The notes: generated by a model not told the origin, from the sequence alone. A stretch of DNA of 64,000 nucleotides from Clostridia bacterium (GCA_017500855.1 JAFVYC010000026.1:1-64000), one strand, 5' to 3'. Positions 39,013-46,443 are shown, counted from the first letter of the stretch. A program made the numbers and translations.

Positions 39013-39458
39013 TTTTGTTCCTGTGCCTTGTGAAGCTTTCTGTACAATTCGTCAAATGCTTGTGGAGTTGTGGATTGAGCAGCACGGTGTGCAAGCCAAC
39101 GTTTTTCGCTCCAAATTTCCGCCTTGGAAATTGCACCAACAATTTGAACGTTCTTTTCGATTTCGCAAATTTGAATAAGGTCTGTTGGCAACATGAAACG
39201 ACCTTGCGAATCGGCTTCCACAGTTGCGGAATATTCGGCAATGCGCCTGATCCAATCTGCACGATCCGGGTCCAACGAATCCAAGTCTTGAATTGCCGAC
39301 AAGAGCTTGTTGGTTTCGTCTTGCGAGTACACAAAAATGCATCCGTTCATACCGGGCATCAAAATGTACTTGTCGCCCAATTGTTCACGGAACTTCGCAG
39401 GAAGTCGTATTCTGTTTTTGTCGTCCAACGAATGTTGTTGATTGCCAACTAAAAACAT
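39009..39458 (-). CDS. mraZ: Transcriptional regulator MraZ
   Basis: This 149-residue protein has two SpoVT/AbrB-like halves with the DxxxR pattern: DDKNRIRLPAKFREQL and DSQGRFMLPTDL. MraZ binds short direct repeats upstream of its own operon and controls the division cluster. Here such repeats lie at 39505-39534. SD AGGAG precedes the ATG. It is the first gene of the mraZ-rsmH-ftsL-pbp unit. Confidence 0.96.
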   Translation of the reverse strand: MFLVGNQQHSLDDKNRIRLPAKFREQLGDKYILMPGMNGCIFVYSQDETNKLLSAIQDLDSLDPDRADWIRRIAEYSATVEADSQGRFMLPTDLIQICEIEKNVQIVGAISKAEIWSEKRWLAHRAAQSTTPQAFDELYRKLHKAQEQK

Positions 39459-39470
39459 GCCAATTCTCCT

Positions 39471-39486
39471 CTTGTACTAGTACAAG
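39471..39486. repeat. 16-bp perfect palindrome at the mraZ transcript start
   Basis: CTTGTACTAGTACAAG lies between the -10 box and the mraZ SD and would span the transcription start. It could be an operator or form a hairpin in the 5' leader. Confidence 0.6.
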
Positions 39487-39487
39487 T

Positions 39488-39516
39488 ATTCTAACATAAA
39501 CGAAAACCATTTTCAA
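39488..39516 (-). promoter_or_regulatory. Promoter of mraZ with extended -10
   Basis: TTGAAA (39511-39516), 17 bp, TAGAAT (39488-39493) on the minus strand, with TG one base upstream of the -10 hexamer (extended -10). The -35 box overlaps the presumed MraZ repeats. Confidence 0.8.
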
Positions 39517-39534
39517 CCATTTTTAACCATTTTG
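39505..39534 (-). promoter_or_regulatory. Three 10-bp direct repeats, probable MraZ operator
   Basis: On the minus strand AAAATGGTT occurs three times at an exact 10-bp period (CAAAATGGTT, AAAAATGGTT, GAAAATGGTT). Exact one-turn spacing and a TGG core match known MraZ boxes in other bacteria. They overlap the -35, so MraZ could repress its own operon. Confidence 0.7.
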
Positions 39535-39669
39535 TAGAAATTTTTTTTATTTTTTTTGAAAAACCCAATTTGTTTGCTACAAAAGCGAACGATTTGCTTT
39601 GCATTTTCTTTTTATTTTTGCAATTTAGAACATCCGTTCTACAATTTCGCACCACGTCCCCCGCAAAAC

Positions 39670-39707
39670 AAAAAAAGCGAGAGTTTGGAACAATGCCAAA
39701 CTCCCGC
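39670..39707 (-). terminator. Terminator downstream of the phosphoesterase gene
   Basis: A 12-bp stem (GCGGGAGTTTGG with CCAAACTCTCGC, one G-T pair) and 7-nt loop, followed by TTTTTT on the minus strand. It lies about 230 nt after the nearest stop codon (39939). The stretch 39708-39938 is AT-rich with repeated GCAAAAATT words and no convincing gene. Confidence 0.85.
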
Positions 39708-39938
39708 AGGGGTTTTGTTGATATTTTGTTGCTGAGCCTTGCAAAACGGCAACTGAAACAGGCAAAATTGCTTGCAAAACCGTTGCTAAATTGCGCTGTT
39801 TTGTAGGCAAATTTTTTCGTGTTTTGCGCCGTGTTTTCAAGCAAAAACTGCAAAGAACTTGCATGAAATTTTTGCAAAAAATTTGCAAAAATTCGTGTTG
39901 AAAACTTGGCAAAAATTCGCAAACGCAAAAGGCAATTT

Positions 39939-40634
39939 CTACAAAATTTGCGTCAGTTTGTTGCCCACCAAGTCGCAAGAAGTCAAGTAGAAATCCACGC
40001 CAAATTTTTTGAAGTACAAATTTGCTCTGCAATCCTTGCCGTGCAAGTGGCCGTACACCACCGTTAGCACGTCGTTGGCAACAAATTGTTTGGTGAACTC
40101 CGACTCCTCGTAGCGCCCGTTGAATGGCGGAAAATGCATGATTGCAATAACTTTGTCCGTTGGCTTGCGTTGAGCCTTCATTGCCGAAAGGGACAGTTTG
40201 AGGCGCTCCGATTCCCTCAGGTAAATTTTTTTGTCCTCTGCCGAAAGGTTGTTGCCGTCGGGGCAAACCCAACCACGAGTGCCACAGATCAGCACGTCGC
40301 CAAAGCGCAAACAATCGTTTTGCAAAGCAAAAAATCCTTGTGGAATGGATGCACGAACTTGCGAAAGGGTGTTCCACCAGTAGTCGTGGTTGCCACGCAA
40401 AATGACCTTTTTGCCGGGCAGTTGCGCCACTAGTTGGAAGTCGGGCAGGGCCTCTTCCATTCGCATTGCCCAAGAAAAATCTCCGGGCAAAAGCACAAGG
40501 TCATCGTCGGAAACTTTTTCCTTCCAGTCCTTGCAAATCATTTCAAAATAGTTTTCCCAGCTCTTGCCAAAAATGTCCATTGGCTTTTGGCACACGGTGG
40601 ACAAGTGCAAGTCGCTAATAGCAAATACTTTCAT
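39939..40634 (-). CDS. Calcineurin-like metallophosphoesterase
   Basis: This 231-residue cytoplasmic protein has the full set of metallophosphoesterase motifs: SDLHLS, PGDFSW, RGNHDYWW, MHFPP and YGHLHG. It would bind two metals and hydrolyse a phosphoester; the substrate is unknown. The ATG at 40634 gives the canonical MKVFAISDLHLS start; an upstream ATG (40685) adds a non-homologous extension. It follows the small zinc-ribbon gene by about 80 nt and may be co-transcribed with it. Confidence 0.9.
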   Translation of the reverse strand: MKVFAISDLHLSTVCQKPMDIFGKSWENYFEMICKDWKEKVSDDDLVLLPGDFSWAMRMEEALPDFQLVAQLPGKKVILRGNHDYWWNTLSQVRASIPQGFFALQNDCLRFGDVLICGTRGWVCPDGNNLSAEDKKIYLRESERLKLSLSAMKAQRKPTDKVIAIMHFPPFNGRYEESEFTKQFVANDVLTVVYGHLHGKDCRANLYFKKFGVDFYLTSCDLVGNKLTQIL

Positions 40635-40715
40635 ACCACTAGCATACCACAAAAAACGGTTTTTGTCCACAAAAAGTTGCACCACTTGCCCACGGACAGA
40701 AAAATTTGGTTTGTT

Positions 40716-40949
40716 CTAGGTGTCGACGTTGTTTGACTGCATCTTTCGCTTGCGCTTGGCAAAGCAGGCTTTGCACATCACTTCGTCCAAATCCATGGCG
40801 TTTTTGCCACAGTAGGGGCACACAAGATTGTCGCCCATTTGGTCGAAAATGCTTTGAATGCCCATGATTTCGTCTTGGCACACCTTGCACATTTCCTTGT
40901 CTTGGCAAATGTAGTTTAGTTGACATCTTGGGCACTTTTTGTACTTCAT
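40716..40949 (-). CDS. Small double zinc-ribbon protein
   Basis: This 77-residue basic protein has four CxxC or CxxC-like pairs: CPRC, CKVC, CPYC and CKAC. The first and second pairs, and the third and fourth, could each form one zinc ribbon. The start KYKKCPRCQLNYI resembles the N-termini of uncharacterised clostridial zinc-ribbon proteins. GGAG lies 7 nt before the ATG. Nucleic-acid or protein binding is possible, but no function can be assigned. Confidence 0.75.
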   Translation of the reverse strand: MKYKKCPRCQLNYICQDKEMCKVCQDEIMGIQSIFDQMGDNLVCPYCGKNAMDLDEVMCKACFAKRKRKMQSNNVDT

Positions 40950-40964
40950 TCAAAATCTCCACAG

Positions 40965-40993
40965 GCTATACTTCAACCTATGTTGTTTATCAA
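40965..40993 (-). promoter_or_regulatory. Possible promoter of the zinc-ribbon gene
   Basis: TTGATA (40988-40993), 17 bp, TATAGC (40965-40970) on the minus strand, about 15 nt from the ATG. Both boxes are imperfect. Confidence 0.5.
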
Positions 40994-41102
40994 ACATGTG
41001 TTACTTTTCCACAAGAACAAAACAAAAAGCGCATTTTTCACGCCAAACGTTGCAAAAAACTGCAAACATTACCTATTTGAATTGAATATTACAAAAATAG
41101 TG

Positions 41103-41131
41103 TTGACTTGAAGAATTTTGCATAGTAAAAT
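41103..41131 (+). promoter_or_regulatory. Promoter of the giant pseudopilin gene
   Basis: TTGACT (41103-41108), 17 bp, TAAAAT (41126-41131). The leader contains the inverted repeat GTGCG/CGCAC near 41138-41149 just before the SD. This is the first plus-strand unit in the long minus-strand run. Confidence 0.85.
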
Positions 41132-41179
41132 GTTATAGTGCGTTCGCACAAAAAACACTACTTCAAAAAGAGGTTTACT

Positions 41180-43909
41180 ATGCAAAAGAAAAAGCGCAAC
41201 GGTGGTTTCACTTTGGTTGAACTGTTGGTTGTCATTGCAGTGCTTGCTGTACTGGCAACGGTTTCCATTGTGGGCTACACCAGTTTTGTAGAAAAGGCAA
41301 AAGTTTCCGTAGACGTTCAAACGCTTGAACAACTCAATTTGGTGCTTATGGCAAACGAACAAAGTGGCAACGGCGCCCAAAACGTCAAGGATGCCTACAA
41401 CCAAATTTACCAAGCAGGGCTGATGCCAATGTACACGCCACAAGGTAGCAACCTTGGTGTTTGTTGGGATAGCCAAACAAACAGATTTGTTTTGTTCCAA
41501 AGCGGAGCAAACGCAAACCAAGGCAAAATTGTGCACTCCACCGACAGCAAAGTTAGCAACGGAGTGGAAGTTGACGTCAACAACGACAACAGATTTTTTG
41601 TGTACAACGAGCCTGCGCTTTGTCAGCACCAATGGGACGAGGGGCAAATTGTTCAACAACCAACTTGCACCGAACAAGGGCTCAAAACTGAAACTTGCAA
41701 AATTTGCCAAACAACGCAAAACAAACAAGTCGATGCCACAGGCCACAATTGGGACAATGGCACCACTACCACACCACCGACTTGCCAAAGCAACGGAACA
41801 ACAACGTTTTGTTGCACGCAATGTGGCGCAACGGAAACGGAAACAATTGCACCCACAGGTCATAGCGAAGTGGTAGACAACGCTGTTGAAGCAACTTGCA
41901 CATCCACTGGTTTGACTGAAGGCAAGCATTGTTCCGTTTGCAATGAAGTACTTGTTGCTCAACAAGTGATAGGCTTGAAACCGCATACTGAAGAAACCAT
42001 TCCCGCAATTGAGCCCACTTGTACTACTACAGGACTTACTGTTGGCACAAAGTGTTCGGTTTGTGGCGAAACGCTTGTAGCGCAAACTGTTGTAGACGCT
42101 CTAGGTCATACTGAAAGTTCTGTCGTTGTGGAGAACAGCATTGCTCCTCAATGTACAGTTGATGGTTCCTACGATAATGTGATTTACTGTACTGTATGTA
42201 ATATAGAATTGAGCAGAAATACAATAATAGTTGATGCTCTCGGCCATACTGAAGTAATAGACAACGCTGTTGAAGCAACTTGCACCAACACAGGCTTGAC
42301 GGAAGGCAAACATTGTTCCGTTTGCAATGAAGTTCTCGTTGCTCAACAAGTTGTAGATTTGAAACCGCATACTGAACAAAGCCTTCCCGCAGTTGAGCCA
42401 ACTTGTACAAATACGGGACTTACTGTTGGCACAAAGTGTTCGGTTTGTGGCGAAACCCTTGTGGAACAAACAGTTGTAGGCGCTCTAGGTCATACTGAAA
42501 GTTCAGTTGTTGTGGAAAACAGCCTTGCTCCTCAATGTACAGTTGATGGTTCCTACGACAATGTGATTTACTGTACTGTATGTAATATAGAATTGAGCAG
42601 AAATACAATAATAGTTGATGCTCTCGGCCACACCGAAGTAATAGACAGCGCTGTTGAAGCAACTTGCACATCCACAGGTTTGACGGAAGGAAAACACTGC
42701 TCCGTTTGTGAAGAAGTTCTCGTTGCTCAACAAGTAGTAGACAAGAAAGCACACACAGAAGAAACCATTCCCGCAGTTGAGCCAACTTGTACAAATACGG
42801 GACTTACTGTTGGCACAAAGTGTTCGGTTTGTGAAGAAATCCTTGTGGCGCAACAAGTTGTTGAAACTGTCGACCACAATATTGTTGATGGCAAGTGTTC
42901 CTACTGTGGTTTGCAAGTGGTAACCAAAACGTTTAGTGTGTACAGCGCAGATGCAGTGACCGTAGAAAATGGAACCTACACCACCAACTACGCTTCACAT
43001 ACTTCTACAAATAGCGACAGCATGTGGTACGCACTGACAACGAATCCCGACGCAGTTGTTTACAGACTCAACTCCAATGTTGAGAAGATGGACTTCTCAC
43101 AATTTTTCATTGCTGATGAACTTGCTGGCGACACCATCTACATCGACTTGAACGGTTGCACAATAGCAGGAGCAATCACTCTTTCGGCAAGTAACGTCAC
43201 TCTGTACGTTTTCGACAGTTCGGCAACAAAAGGCAAGGTTGGAAGCATCAACGTTGGAACTAGCGGTCAATTGTTTGTTTGGGACGTGGAAATTTCCAAC
43301 AGCAACAATAAGAGTGGTATCACGTCCAAAGGTGTTGACGTCACAATGTATAGCGGAAGTATTCATGGATGCTACTCGGAAATGGGTGGCGGAATCTACG
43401 CAAAGGACGCAAGTGTGTACATGTGGGGTGGAGAAATCTACAACAACGTTTCGTTTGGCGACGGTGGCGGAATTTTCATCACAGGAACAGAGCAAGAATT
43501 TGTGATGAAAGGTGGCCACATCTACGGAAACAGAGCAAATAACGGCGGTGGCATGAAAGTGAAAGGTAACGTCACAATTGACGGAGGAACAATTTCCGGC
43601 AACGTTGCACAAGGTCCAAATGGAAATGGCGGTGGTATATACCACTTTGGTGGAACTCTCACAATCAACGGTGGCACGATTGGTGGCGCAAACCCCTACA
43701 CACAAACAGGCGATGCAAAAACAATGGCAAACAGTGCGCAATCTCAAGGTGCGGAAATAATCTCGGAAAAGGATATAGTTATCAACAACGGCACCGTGTA
43801 CTTGCACGACTACGATCCACCATATAGCATCATCCACTATGGAACATTCAGCCACACAGGAAACCCATTTGTATGTCAATACCCTTACGATATGTACATT
43901 TCAAAATAA
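41180..43909 (+). CDS. Giant type IV pseudopilin with CxxC repeats and a beta-helix-like C-terminus
   Basis: This 909-residue protein starts with a class III signal (basic leader ending GG, cleavage before FTLVELL, Glu at position +5) and a hydrophobic helix (10-32), so a prepilin peptidase should process it. A pilin-like head follows (to about 150). Residues 156-578 hold about ten repeats of roughly 42 residues, each with one Cys, a CxxC pair and often a GH or PH. From about 580 the sequence becomes a beta-helix-like domain with GGGIY, GGEIYNN and NGGTI repeats. Typical pilins are 130-200 residues. Surface adhesion at a pilus tip is inferred. SD AGAGG fixes ATG 41180. Confidence 0.88.
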   Translation: MQKKKRNGGFTLVELLVVIAVLAVLATVSIVGYTSFVEKAKVSVDVQTLEQLNLVLMANEQSGNGAQNVKDAYNQIYQAGLMPMYTPQGSNLGVCWDSQTNRFVLFQSGANANQGKIVHSTDSKVSNGVEVDVNNDNRFFVYNEPALCQHQWDEGQIVQQPTCTEQGLKTETCKICQTTQNKQVDATGHNWDNGTTTTPPTCQSNGTTTFCCTQCGATETETIAPTGHSEVVDNAVEATCTSTGLTEGKHCSVCNEVLVAQQVIGLKPHTEETIPAIEPTCTTTGLTVGTKCSVCGETLVAQTVVDALGHTESSVVVENSIAPQCTVDGSYDNVIYCTVCNIELSRNTIIVDALGHTEVIDNAVEATCTNTGLTEGKHCSVCNEVLVAQQVVDLKPHTEQSLPAVEPTCTNTGLTVGTKCSVCGETLVEQTVVGALGHTESSVVVENSLAPQCTVDGSYDNVIYCTVCNIELSRNTIIVDALGHTEVIDSAVEATCTSTGLTEGKHCSVCEEVLVAQQVVDKKAHTEETIPAVEPTCTNTGLTVGTKCSVCEEILVAQQVVETVDHNIVDGKCSYCGLQVVTKTFSVYSADAVTVENGTYTTNYASHTSTNSDSMWYALTTNPDAVVYRLNSNVEKMDFSQFFIADELAGDTIYIDLNGCTIAGAITLSASNVTLYVFDSSATKGKVGSINVGTSGQLFVWDVEISNSNNKSGITSKGVDVTMYSGSIHGCYSEMGGGIYAKDASVYMWGGEIYNNVSFGDGGGIFITGTEQEFVMKGGHIYGNRANNGGGMKVKGNVTIDGGTISGNVAQGPNGNGGGIYHFGGTLTINGGTIGGANPYTQTGDAKTMANSAQSQGAEIISEKDIVINNGTVYLHDYDPPYSIIHYGTFSHTGNPFVCQYPYDMYISK
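41866..42880 (+). repeat. 384-bp coding tandem repeat (2 full copies and a partial third)
   Basis: The same word (GACAACGCTGTTGAAG, or one base different) occurs at 41876, 42260 and 42644, exactly 384 bp (128 codons) apart. Each unit encodes three different CxxC repeats in the order A-B-C, and the third copy stops after A-B. High DNA identity between copies points to recent unequal recombination. Confidence 0.9.
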
Positions 43910-44103
43910 TTTTTTGTAAAAATTTGGCTGTTAGACCTTGCCATTTCAACAACAACGGGCAAAATATTGTTTGTACGGAAAATGTGTACAACTATATAAT
44001 GTGGTATTGATTGTAAAATTGAGATTTCATGGCTTTGTTTGCTAAACAAGCAAATGCATTGTGTTTTGATTTCCAAATACCTTGAGTAAATACCTTATTA
44101 CAA

Positions 44104-44136
44104 CAAAAAAAACACCTGACAAAATCAGGTGTTTTT
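44104..44136. terminator. Bidirectional terminator between the pseudopilin and the Cys-bearing gene
   Basis: A perfect 10-bp stem (AAACACCTGA with TCAGGTGTTT) and 5-nt loop, flanked by A and T runs on both sides, placed between convergent genes. The stretch 43910-44103 after the pseudopilin shows no gene. Confidence 0.92.
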
Positions 44137-44146
44137 GCTTTGTTTG

Positions 44147-44791
44147 CTAGTTTGTTCCACCACCGTTTGTTGTGCGACAACTGCCCGGGTACAGTGGCAA
44201 CTCGAAGTAGCCGGAACATACTTCCTCGGTGTACTCTTGGCAGGGTGGAATCATTGCATAGCCATAGGTTGGCACAATCAGTTCCACGTCCATTGTTACC
44301 TTGAGAATGGCAGTCACACAGCAGTTTACAATGAAAATGTAGTAGGTCACACCGTCGATGACTGTTGTTTGGCTGTAGTTGCCTTCCGGGCTGACTGCCG
44401 ACACGCTTGCTTCAATGCGATAGGGAATGATTGAAGGTTCGGGCAGGAACATGACAACGTCCACGGGAACGGTCACGGTGCCGGTGCCACTACCTTCGTT
44501 GTTTTCCGCATCCAAATATGTAACTTCCACAGGAACGACAATGTCGGCTTGCACCCTGCCGTACTTGGGGCGTTCGGGCAAGCGTTCCACAACCAAGTTT
44601 TCCACCATGCCAACTGTCGTTGTGCTTTTTGCGCTTACAAAACGCAACGGAACAACGGGGCCTGTTGGCGTGACGTCGGAAATGCTGATTGCCACTTGCT
44701 GAAGCGTTGTTTGCTTCATGCAGGCATCGAACACCTTTTTGCCTTGAATACAAATTTTTTCTGTACAACCATCCATATTGTTTACTGGCAT
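44147..44791 (-). CDS. Unrecognised Cys-bearing protein, possibly spore-surface related
   Basis: This 214-residue protein lacks a signal peptide. Its N-terminus has DGCTEKICIQGKKVFDACMKQ-type spacing of Cys residues, a pattern I associate with uncharacterised clostridial proteins that begin with a C...KVFD.C motif. The rest is beta-rich with SVSAVSPEG and a C-terminal Cys cluster (PPCQEYTEEVC, PGSC). The start at 44791 has AGGAGG 5 nt upstream; the frame opens further up at 44887. It follows a TetR gene after a terminator. No function is assigned. Confidence 0.7.
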   Translation of the reverse strand: MPVNNMDGCTEKICIQGKKVFDACMKQTTLQQVAISISDVTPTGPVVPLRFVSAKSTTTVGMVENLVVERLPERPKYGRVQADIVVPVEVTYLDAENNEGSGTGTVTVPVDVVMFLPEPSIIPYRIEASVSAVSPEGNYSQTTVIDGVTYYIFIVNCCVTAILKVTMDVELIVPTYGYAMIPPCQEYTEEVCSGYFELPLYPGSCRTTNGGGTN

Positions 44792-44851
44792 TTTTACCTC
44801 CTTGGGATACTTGCTATATTGTATGCCAAGGGTGGCAAAAATGTGTGCAAC

Positions 44852-44880
44852 AAAAAAAATCCCACGAAAACCGTGGGATT
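44852..44880 (-). terminator. Terminator after the TetR gene
   Basis: An 8-9 bp stem (AATCCCACG with CGTGGGATT) and 5-nt loop, followed by a T run on the minus strand, about 20 nt after the tetR stop. Confidence 0.9.
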
Positions 44881-44900
44881 GTTGCAAAATTGCACTACTG

Positions 44901-45488
44901 CTATTCTTCGTCGAAGTGGTAGAACCTGTCCTTCATGTGGCCGAAGTAGAAGGTGATCAGTTCCCTTGTGTAGCGTTCTTGTTGTTCACGAGAATCTTCG
45001 TTGCGAAGAACCTTGAACAAACTTGTCAAGAAGCCGGAAGCAATTGCCGAGTAGAAATCTTTGTTGGTGATTTTGACGTTGATTTCCGGGAAAGCGTTGA
45101 CCAACATTTCTTCCACCTTTTTGGAAATGACTTCCTCGATGTAGTTGACAAAAGTGTCCTTGTGAACAGTTTTGCCCTTGCGAATGATCAACAATTCGTC
45201 GCTGTAGGTCATCAAAAATTGCACAAGCACTTCGCTGATTTCCTTCATAGATTTGTTTGTGAAAACAAAATCCTTTTCGATGGATTGCTTGATGCTTTCG
45301 ATGAATGGATTGATAACAGCAAAGTACAATGCTTCCTTGTTGGTGAAATATCTGTAGATATTGCCCAAAGAAATTTCCGCATTGTTTGCAATGTTTCTGA
45401 TTGATGCGTCTGCATAGCCGTGTTGCTTGAATTCATCTACGGCTGCTACCAAAATTTTGTCTCTGATTTCCTTTTTTAGATATTGCAT
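44901..45488 (-). CDS. TetR-family transcriptional regulator
   Basis: This 195-residue protein has the TetR helix-turn-helix near the N-terminus (GYADASIRNIANNAEISLGNIYRYFTNKEALY) and a helical ligand-binding C-terminal domain. The ligand is unknown. It has its own promoter, and a 10-bp palindrome (CTGTTGACAG, 45502-45511) lies near the transcript start, where an autorepressor would bind. The Cys-bearing gene downstream may be a target or only a neighbour. Confidence 0.92.
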   Translation of the reverse strand: MQYLKKEIRDKILVAAVDEFKQHGYADASIRNIANNAEISLGNIYRYFTNKEALYFAVINPFIESIKQSIEKDFVFTNKSMKEISEVLVQFLMTYSDELLIIRKGKTVHKDTFVNYIEEVISKKVEEMLVNAFPEINVKITNKDFYSAIASGFLTSLFKVLRNEDSREQQERYTRELITFYFGHMKDRFYHFDEE

Positions 45489-45512
45489 GATACCTCAACT
45501 CCTGTTGACAGT

Positions 45513-45541
45513 ATTGTACCACACATTCCATATAAATGCAA
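45513..45541 (-). promoter_or_regulatory. Promoter of the TetR gene
   Basis: TTGCAT (45536-45541), 17 bp, TACAAT (45513-45518) on the minus strand, about 25 nt before the ATG. Confidence 0.8.
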
Positions 45542-45576
45542 CTAATATCGCAAACTATTTTTTACTTTTTTCATTA

Positions 45577-46305
45577 TTAGTAGGCGCATTCCAACAACAT
45601 CTTGTCGGCAAGCAGGGCAATAAACTCGCCGTTGGTGGGTTTTTCCGCCGAGGTGTACACCTTCACACCAAAAATGCTGTTGATGTTTTCTATTTTGCCC
45701 CTGTTCCAAGCCACTTCGATGGCGTGGCGAATGGCACGCTCCACCTTGCTTGCTGTTGTGCCAAAGTGCTTGGCAATGGATGGGTACAAACTCTTTGTGA
45801 TGGCGTTGATGATTGGTGGGTTTTCCACAGCCAACTTGATGCCTTCCCGCAAAAATTGGTAGCCCTTGATGTGGGCAGGAATGCCAACGCTTACAAAAAT
45901 GCTACTGATGCGCTCGTCCAACGTCTTTTCGGAAACGCTCTTTCGGCGCAAAGTTTTGCTTCCCAAGTTGTCGCCCGTGGCAACGTTTGAAATGCGTTGT
46001 TCCAAAACTCTGTACTCAACCGGCTTTACCAAGTAGTACTTTGCGCCAAGGTCAAGCGCCTTGATGACAAAAACTTCGCTTTTCAATTCCGACGCAACAA
46101 TAAACTTGACGTTTGGGTACTGCTCCAAAAGGGCAAAACCGTCCTCGCCGGACATCACCAACTCCGTCACCACCACGTCCACGGGTGTTTCGTCCAAGCA
46201 CTTGCGTGCATCCTTGCCTTCCACGTCGAAAACAACCTGAAACGTGGCGTTGTCTTGCAGTTTTTCGCATAGGTCTTGCTGACCTATCAGTCCAATTTTG
46301 ATCAT
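45577..46305 (-). CDS. spo0A: Spo0A homologue with a degenerate receiver domain
   Basis: This 242-residue protein has a C-terminal Spo0A DNA-binding domain that is well conserved (IPAHIKGYQFLREGI, NAITKSLYPSIAKHF, SKVERAIRHAIEVAW, KPTNGEFIALLADK). The receiver domain is degenerate. It starts IKIGLIGQQD with no acidic Mg pair, and the phospho-acceptor Asp is Glu48 (VVVTELVM). Lys94 and Ser72 of the switch site are kept. A Glu can mimic the phosphorylated state, so it may act without a phosphorelay. AGGAGG sets ATG 46305. Two 0A boxes lie upstream. Confidence 0.9.
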   Translation of the reverse strand: MIKIGLIGQQDLCEKLQDNATFQVVFDVEGKDARKCLDETPVDVVVTELVMSGEDGFALLEQYPNVKFIVASELKSEVFVIKALDLGAKYYLVKPVEYRVLEQRISNVATGDNLGSKTLRRKSVSEKTLDERISSIFVSVGIPAHIKGYQFLREGIKLAVENPPIINAITKSLYPSIAKHFGTTASKVERAIRHAIEVAWNRGKIENINSIFGVKVYTSAEKPTNGEFIALLADKMLLECAY

Positions 46306-46371
46306 TGTGTGCCTCCTGTGTTTTGTAGACACATTGTAACACAACAAAAGGTGTCCTTTTCCGTGTGTTTC

Positions 46372-46398
46372 TGTCGAAAAGCGTGTTGTTTTGTCGAA
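46372..46398 (+). promoter_or_regulatory. Two exact Spo0A boxes upstream of spo0A
   Basis: TGTCGAA occurs at 46372-46378 and again at 46392-46398, 20 bp apart in the same orientation. Both are in the intergenic region 67 to 93 bp upstream of the spo0A ATG. They match the 0A-box core TGNCGAA and suggest autoregulation. Confidence 0.65.
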
Positions 46399-46414
46399 CT
46401 TTGCCCCTGCACAA

Positions 46415-46443
46415 CAAAAAAGCCAACCGAACACTCGGCTGGC
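46415..46443 (-). terminator. Terminator after the small membrane protein gene
   Basis: A 9-bp stem (GCCAGCCGA with TCGGTTGGC, one G-T pair) and 4-nt loop, followed by a T run on the minus strand. Confidence 0.88.

Noticed and set aside
39491-39928. 145-codon frame on the minus strand
   Set aside because: It runs through the terminator at 39670-39707 and the MraZ repeats, has no SD and low-complexity Phe/Ala/Lys sequence.
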